Source: Streptomyces sp. HD
Lineage (GTDB): Bacteria; Actinomycetota; Actinomycetes; Streptomycetales; Streptomycetaceae
Direction: 5' to 3'
NCBI RefSeq assembly: GCF_028369295.1
Contig: NZ_JAQMYP010000005.1
Coordinates: 124,001-188,000 of the forward strand
Length of the DNA stretch: 64,000 bases
Shown here in pieces: positions 61,084 through 64,000 of this stretch. Position 1 is the first letter of the stretch, and each line of letters starts with the position of its first letter. Below the pieces are notes generated by a model. It had not been told where the DNA came from, ran no database searches, and worked only from the letters and a program-made list of their open reading frames with translations. The position numbers and the translations under genes are program-made.

Positions 61084-61491
61084 TCAGCGACGTGATCGCA
61101 CCCGGGCGTCCCGCGGTGGCCGGATGAACTGGAGCTCCAGCGTGACGGGCGGATCGGCGAGACCCGGTCCGCCGGCGGCCGCCCATCGCGCGATCTCCTC
61201 CGTGCAGTCGTCGTCCATCGCGAAGCCCACCCAGGTGGGGCGCCCGCCGGCCCGGCGCCCCGCGGCCGACGGCTGGACGACGATCACGTTGGCCTGGTCG
61301 CAGGGGCCCAGGCAGTCCGTCGTACGGACCTGGAAGCCGTGCTCGGCCCCTGCGGCGCGCAGCCGGTCCAGCTGCCAGGCGTGATCGGTGCCGGGGTGCT
61401 TGCTCCGGTTTCCGCAACAGCAGCCCCGGCAGACGACGAGTGTGCAGGGGCGCTCGCGGGCGGCGCCGATCAGGAACGTACGGGTAGGCAT
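61084..61491 (-). CDS. Thioredoxin-like [2Fe-2S] ferredoxin-domain protein
   Basis: The 135-residue protein has a first cysteine cluster in TLVVCRGCCCGNRSKHPGTDH and a second in TTDCLGPCDQANVIVVQP, which together fit the four-Cys pattern of thioredoxin-like ferredoxins. Extra cysteines in CRGCCCG are notable. It would be a soluble electron carrier or metal-handling protein. It lies 14 bases after the symporter gene and upstream of the Zur-type bL32 promoter, all on the minus strand. A link to the zinc operon is possible but not shown. Confidence 0.75.
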   Translation of the reverse strand: MPTRTFLIGAARERPCTLVVCRGCCCGNRSKHPGTDHAWQLDRLRAAGAEHGFQVRTTDCLGPCDQANVIVVQPSAAGRRAGGRPTWVGFAMDDDCTEEIARWAAAGGPGLADPPVTLELQFIRPPRDARVRSRR

Positions 61492-61505
61492 GGGAGAAGC
61501 ATCTC

Positions 61506-63107
61506 CTACTCCTTGGCGCCCACCAGCATCCGGACCTCGAACTCCGCGTAGGCGGCGTCCTCCTGGGGGCCCTGACGTTCGCTCAGTACGGTGCCCAGCC
61601 AGCCGAGGAAGAAGCCTGCCGGGATGGAGACGATGCCGGGGTTCTGCAGCGGGAACCAGGCGAAGTCGGCGTCCGGGTAGAACGAGCCCGGGGTGGAGGA
61701 GACCACCGGGGAGAACAGCACCAGCAGGACCGAGCAGACCAGGCCGCCCCAGAGGCTGAGCAGCGCCCCCTCGCCGGTGAAGCGGCGCCAGAACAGGGTG
61801 TACACGATCGTCGGCAGGATCGCGGACGCCGCGATGGCGAAGGCCAGGAAGGCGAGCGTCGCGGTGTTGGCGCCCCAGGAGATCAGCGCCAGCATCATCG
61901 CGAGGATGCCGATGACGGCCGCGGACAGCCGGGCGACCATCAGCTCCTCGGTCTCGCTCGCGCGGCCCTTGCGGATCACCTCGCCGTACAGGTCATGGGC
62001 GAGGGACGAGGCGGCGGCGAGGGTGAGGCCGGCCGCGACGGCGAGCAGCGTGACGAAGGCGAGGCAGGACAGCAGGGCCGTGAGGATGCCGCCGCCGAGG
62101 GCGTTGGCCAGCAGCAGGACCGCGGAGTCGCCCTTGTGGTCGGTCTCCGCGATGGTCTCCCGGCCGACGACGGCGGTGGCGCCGAGGCCGAGGATGCCGG
62201 CCGCCAGGCAGACCAGGCCGACCAGGCCCACCGCCCAGACGACGGAGGAGCGCAGGACGTCGATCTTGCGCGGGGCGAGCAGCCGCATCAGTACGTGGGG
62301 GAGCGCGGCGAGGCCGAGGACGATCGCCAGTTCCAGGCTGAAGAAGTCGATCTTGCTGGTGGTGCTGACGCCGTAGCGCAGCCCGGGTTCGAGGAACTGG
62401 GTGCCGGTGCCGCTGTGGTCCGCGGCTGCGGCCAGCAGGGCGCCCGGGTTCCAGTCGTAGTGGTGGAGCACCATGACCGCGGTGACCGTCACGCCCGCCA
62501 CCAGCATCACGGCCTTGATGATCTGGATGACCGTGGCGCCGGGCGCGCCGCCGATGGCGGCGTACACGATGACGATGGTGCCGATCACGATCACGCACAG
62601 GGTGCGTGTCCCGGCGCTGGGTTCGCCCGTGAACTGGGTCAACAGGGCCATGCTGCCGACGAGTTGGGCCACCAGGTACAGGGTCGTGATGGCGAGGGTG
62701 CACACGGCCAGGGCGAGCCGCGCGGGTCGTTGCAGCCGGGTCAGCCGCAGGGCCAGGGTGTCGCCCAGGGTGAACCTTCCTGCCCGGCGCAGGGGTTCGG
62801 CGATGAGCAGCAGCACCATCATCCAGGCGACGACCGTGCCGCCCAGGTACAGCAGTCCGTCGTACCCGTTGAGGGCGACCAGTCCGGTACTGCCCAGCAG
62901 GGTGGCGGCGGAGAGGTAGTCGCCGCACATGGCGAGGCCGTTGCGCAGCGGGGACATCGTGCGGTTGCCGAGGTAGAACTCGCTGATCTCGTCGCGCTGA
63001 GGGGCCGTCAGCAGCGCCATGAACAGCGTGACCACGACCACCGACAGGAACAGCACGAACGTCAGTTGCAGGCTGAACCGGTCGACGATGCCTTCGGACA
63101 TGGTCAC
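61506..63107 (-). CDS. Sodium:solute symporter, ActP-like monocarboxylate/cation symporter
   Basis: The protein has 533 residues from GTG 63107, which overlaps the DUF485 stop by GTGA; ATG 63101 is an alternative. About 13 membrane spans are visible. EFYLGNRTMSPLRNGLAMCGDYLSAATLLGSTG near the N-terminus and APRKIDVLRSSVVWAVGLVG in the middle are typical of acetate/pyruvate symporters of the SSS family. It imports a small carboxylate with sodium or protons. The upstream DUF485 partner is the usual accessory subunit of ActP-type systems. Confidence 0.92.
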   Translation of the reverse strand: MTMSEGIVDRFSLQLTFVLFLSVVVVTLFMALLTAPQRDEISEFYLGNRTMSPLRNGLAMCGDYLSAATLLGSTGLVALNGYDGLLYLGGTVVAWMMVLLLIAEPLRRAGRFTLGDTLALRLTRLQRPARLALAVCTLAITTLYLVAQLVGSMALLTQFTGEPSAGTRTLCVIVIGTIVIVYAAIGGAPGATVIQIIKAVMLVAGVTVTAVMVLHHYDWNPGALLAAAADHSGTGTQFLEPGLRYGVSTTSKIDFFSLELAIVLGLAALPHVLMRLLAPRKIDVLRSSVVWAVGLVGLVCLAAGILGLGATAVVGRETIAETDHKGDSAVLLLANALGGGILTALLSCLAFVTLLAVAAGLTLAAASSLAHDLYGEVIRKGRASETEELMVARLSAAVIGILAMMLALISWGANTATLAFLAFAIAASAILPTIVYTLFWRRFTGEGALLSLWGGLVCSVLLVLFSPVVSSTPGSFYPDADFAWFPLQNPGIVSIPAGFFLGWLGTVLSERQGPQEDAAYAEFEVRMLVGAKE

Positions 63108-63550
63108 CACGTGCGGTACCCCCTGGAGCCGGGCCGGACGGTCTGCCCGGCGTCGCCGTGTGACGCGGCGGTGCGGGCCGAGTCCGCTTCGTGCTGGTCG
63201 AGTCGTGAACCGAGGCCGCGGGCGAGCGGGTCGACACGGGCGCGCATGTAGCGGAGATAGGCCCAAGCGGTCACGCCCATCACGACGAACTGCCCGAGGC
63301 CCAGGGCGAGACCGAGGGTGAGATGGCCGACCAGGCGCTGGTTCATCAGACCGGGGACGGTGTGCGAGAGGAGCACGTACAGCAGGAATCCGCCGACGGA
63401 CAGGACCGTCGCACGGACTCCGAATCTGCGCTGAGCGCGGCGCAGTGAGTGGAATTCGGGATCTTCGGATATGCGCCGGGCCGGCGCGGGCTCATTTTTC
63501 GGGGGACTGTATGTGAAAGAATTGTCGTGCCAAGGTGAAAACTCGGGCAC
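63104..63550 (-). CDS. DUF485-like small membrane protein, symporter partner
   Basis: The protein has 148 residues from GTG 63550, preceded by GAAGG. The DUF485 core EDPEFHSLRRAQRRFGVRATVLSVGGFLLYVLLSHTVPGLMNQRLVGHLTLGLALGLGQFVVMGVTAWAYLRYMRARVDPLA has two membrane spans and matches YjcH-type proteins encoded before ActP symporters. An N-terminal 35-residue extension and a C-terminal hydrophilic tail are less conserved. Its stop overlaps the symporter start. Confidence 0.87.
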   Translation of the reverse strand: MPEFSPWHDNSFTYSPPKNEPAPARRISEDPEFHSLRRAQRRFGVRATVLSVGGFLLYVLLSHTVPGLMNQRLVGHLTLGLALGLGQFVVMGVTAWAYLRYMRARVDPLARGLGSRLDQHEADSARTAASHGDAGQTVRPGSRGYRTW

Positions 63551-63838
63551 AGGCGCACCTTCTTTGCTGCGGCATGCCGGACATACGGGAGCGCGGGCTT
63601 TGTTGTGGGGAAGCTGTGAGCGGCGGCGAAGCCGGAAGCCGGAGTATGGCAGCGGGCTCATTGAAGAATCAACCGCGGCGCTGAATTGCCCTACCCCGAT
63701 GGCGCGTTCACGACGCTCACGATCCTTTCGCGGCCTTCTGCGGCCTGCGAAAATGGCCTTCCCGGAATTAGTCCGGACCAGTTCTTTGGGTCGGACTGTC
63801 TGAAACTCGACCCGGCCGGCGCGGCCCGGTCCGGTGGC
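63551..63838. other. Intergenic region left of the truncated lyase gene
   Basis: The 288 bases are somewhat AT-richer than the surroundings, especially 63510-63560 and 63650-63790. They probably hold the promoter of the DUF485-symporter operon. No gene, RNA or strong hairpin was recognised. Confidence 0.4.
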
Positions 63839-64000
63839 TCAGAAGCGGGCGCCGACGGCCGTACCGTCGCGGGGTACGAGGAAGCCCCGGGCCGATGGCG
63901 GGGATCCGTCGGACGCACGGGGGCCGGTGAGCGCGGCCGGGTCGGTACTGAGCACCGAGGAGCCGTCCCAAGTGCCGCCCAGATTCCAGGAGTTGCCGCT
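63839..64000 (-). CDS. Probable pectate lyase / right-handed beta-helix protein (C-terminal fragment)
   Basis: Only the last 53 codons lie in the window; the gene continues beyond base 64000. The fragment reads SGNSWNLGGTWDGSSVLSTD, then PAALTGPRASDGSPPSARGF and LVPRDGTAVGARF before TGA at 63841-63839. The pattern N-S-W, S-x-D, GPR-x-x-DGS-x-P, FL and GA-x-F at the very end is typical of the C-terminus of secreted pectate lyases and related parallel beta-helix polysaccharide lyases. The catalytic part is not visible, so the enzyme class is provisional. Confidence 0.6.
   Translation of the reverse strand, partial: SGNSWNLGGTWDGSSVLSTDPAALTGPRASDGSPPSARGFLVPRDGTAVGARF

Overview
The window is high-GC DNA from a streptomycete or close relative. 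Codon third positions are nearly all G or C, GTG and TTG starts are common, and many operon junctions overlap as ATGA or GTGA. The gene families also fit: a class F sortase, a DUF6777-type lipoprotein, a DUF574-type methyltransferase beside a PAS-GGDEF-EAL protein, and a LysX fusion. From about 36.6 to 50.8 kb the gene order resembles, from memory, the S. coelicolor SCO0920-SCO0930 region. No tRNA, rRNA, CRISPR array, transposase or phage module was seen.

Region 1 (1-7600) holds a glycan-foraging operon: the end of a sugar ABC permease, a GH5-like glycosidase, a secreted GH85 endo-N-acetylglucosaminidase and a GH38 alpha-mannosidase. Together they look like a pathway for releasing, importing and trimming high-mannose N-glycans. 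A peptidoglycan amidase-like gene follows. Region 2 (7664-16446) is a FadR-type regulator divergent from a nine-gene operon for oxidative L-fucose catabolism: a CUT2 transporter, L-fuconate dehydratase, two dehydrogenases, a mutarotase and a lactonase. The last cleavage enzyme is not present, and two FadR-like palindromes lie in the control region.

Region 3 (16477-28200) is mixed: a cupin and a lipase-maturation-factor-like membrane protein, a DUF6777-type lipoprotein, a PAS-GAF-SpoIIE-ATPase regulator, a 163-bp imperfect palindrome, an Fpg/Nei glycosylase, an ECF sigma and anti-sigma pair separated by an unknown gene, a CapA-like lipoprotein, a MarR/hydrolase divergent pair with two matching operators, and a universal stress protein. 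Region 4 (28289-36299) is envelope-related: LysX (lysyl-phosphatidylglycerol synthase fused to lysyl-tRNA synthetase), a polysaccharide deacetylase, a class F sortase with two secreted C-terminally anchored proteins, a DUF4239-like membrane protein and a proline-rich wall-spanning protein.

Region 5 (36674-50825) holds a repeat lipoprotein, the methyltransferase-rmdA pair, a LysR/dehydrogenase/SDR group, a LysR regulator divergent from a three-subunit succinate dehydrogenase, and ornithine-lipid genes (olsB, olsA). Region 6 (50622-64000) holds a nucleotidyltransferase, a UvrA-like ATPase, a beta-propeller phytase, two flavin oxidoreductases, a large LuxR regulator, a cysteine-free bL32/COG0523 operon with a Zur-like box between its -35 and -10, a ferredoxin-like protein, a sodium:solute symporter with its DUF485 partner, and the C-terminal end of a probable pectate lyase at the right edge.
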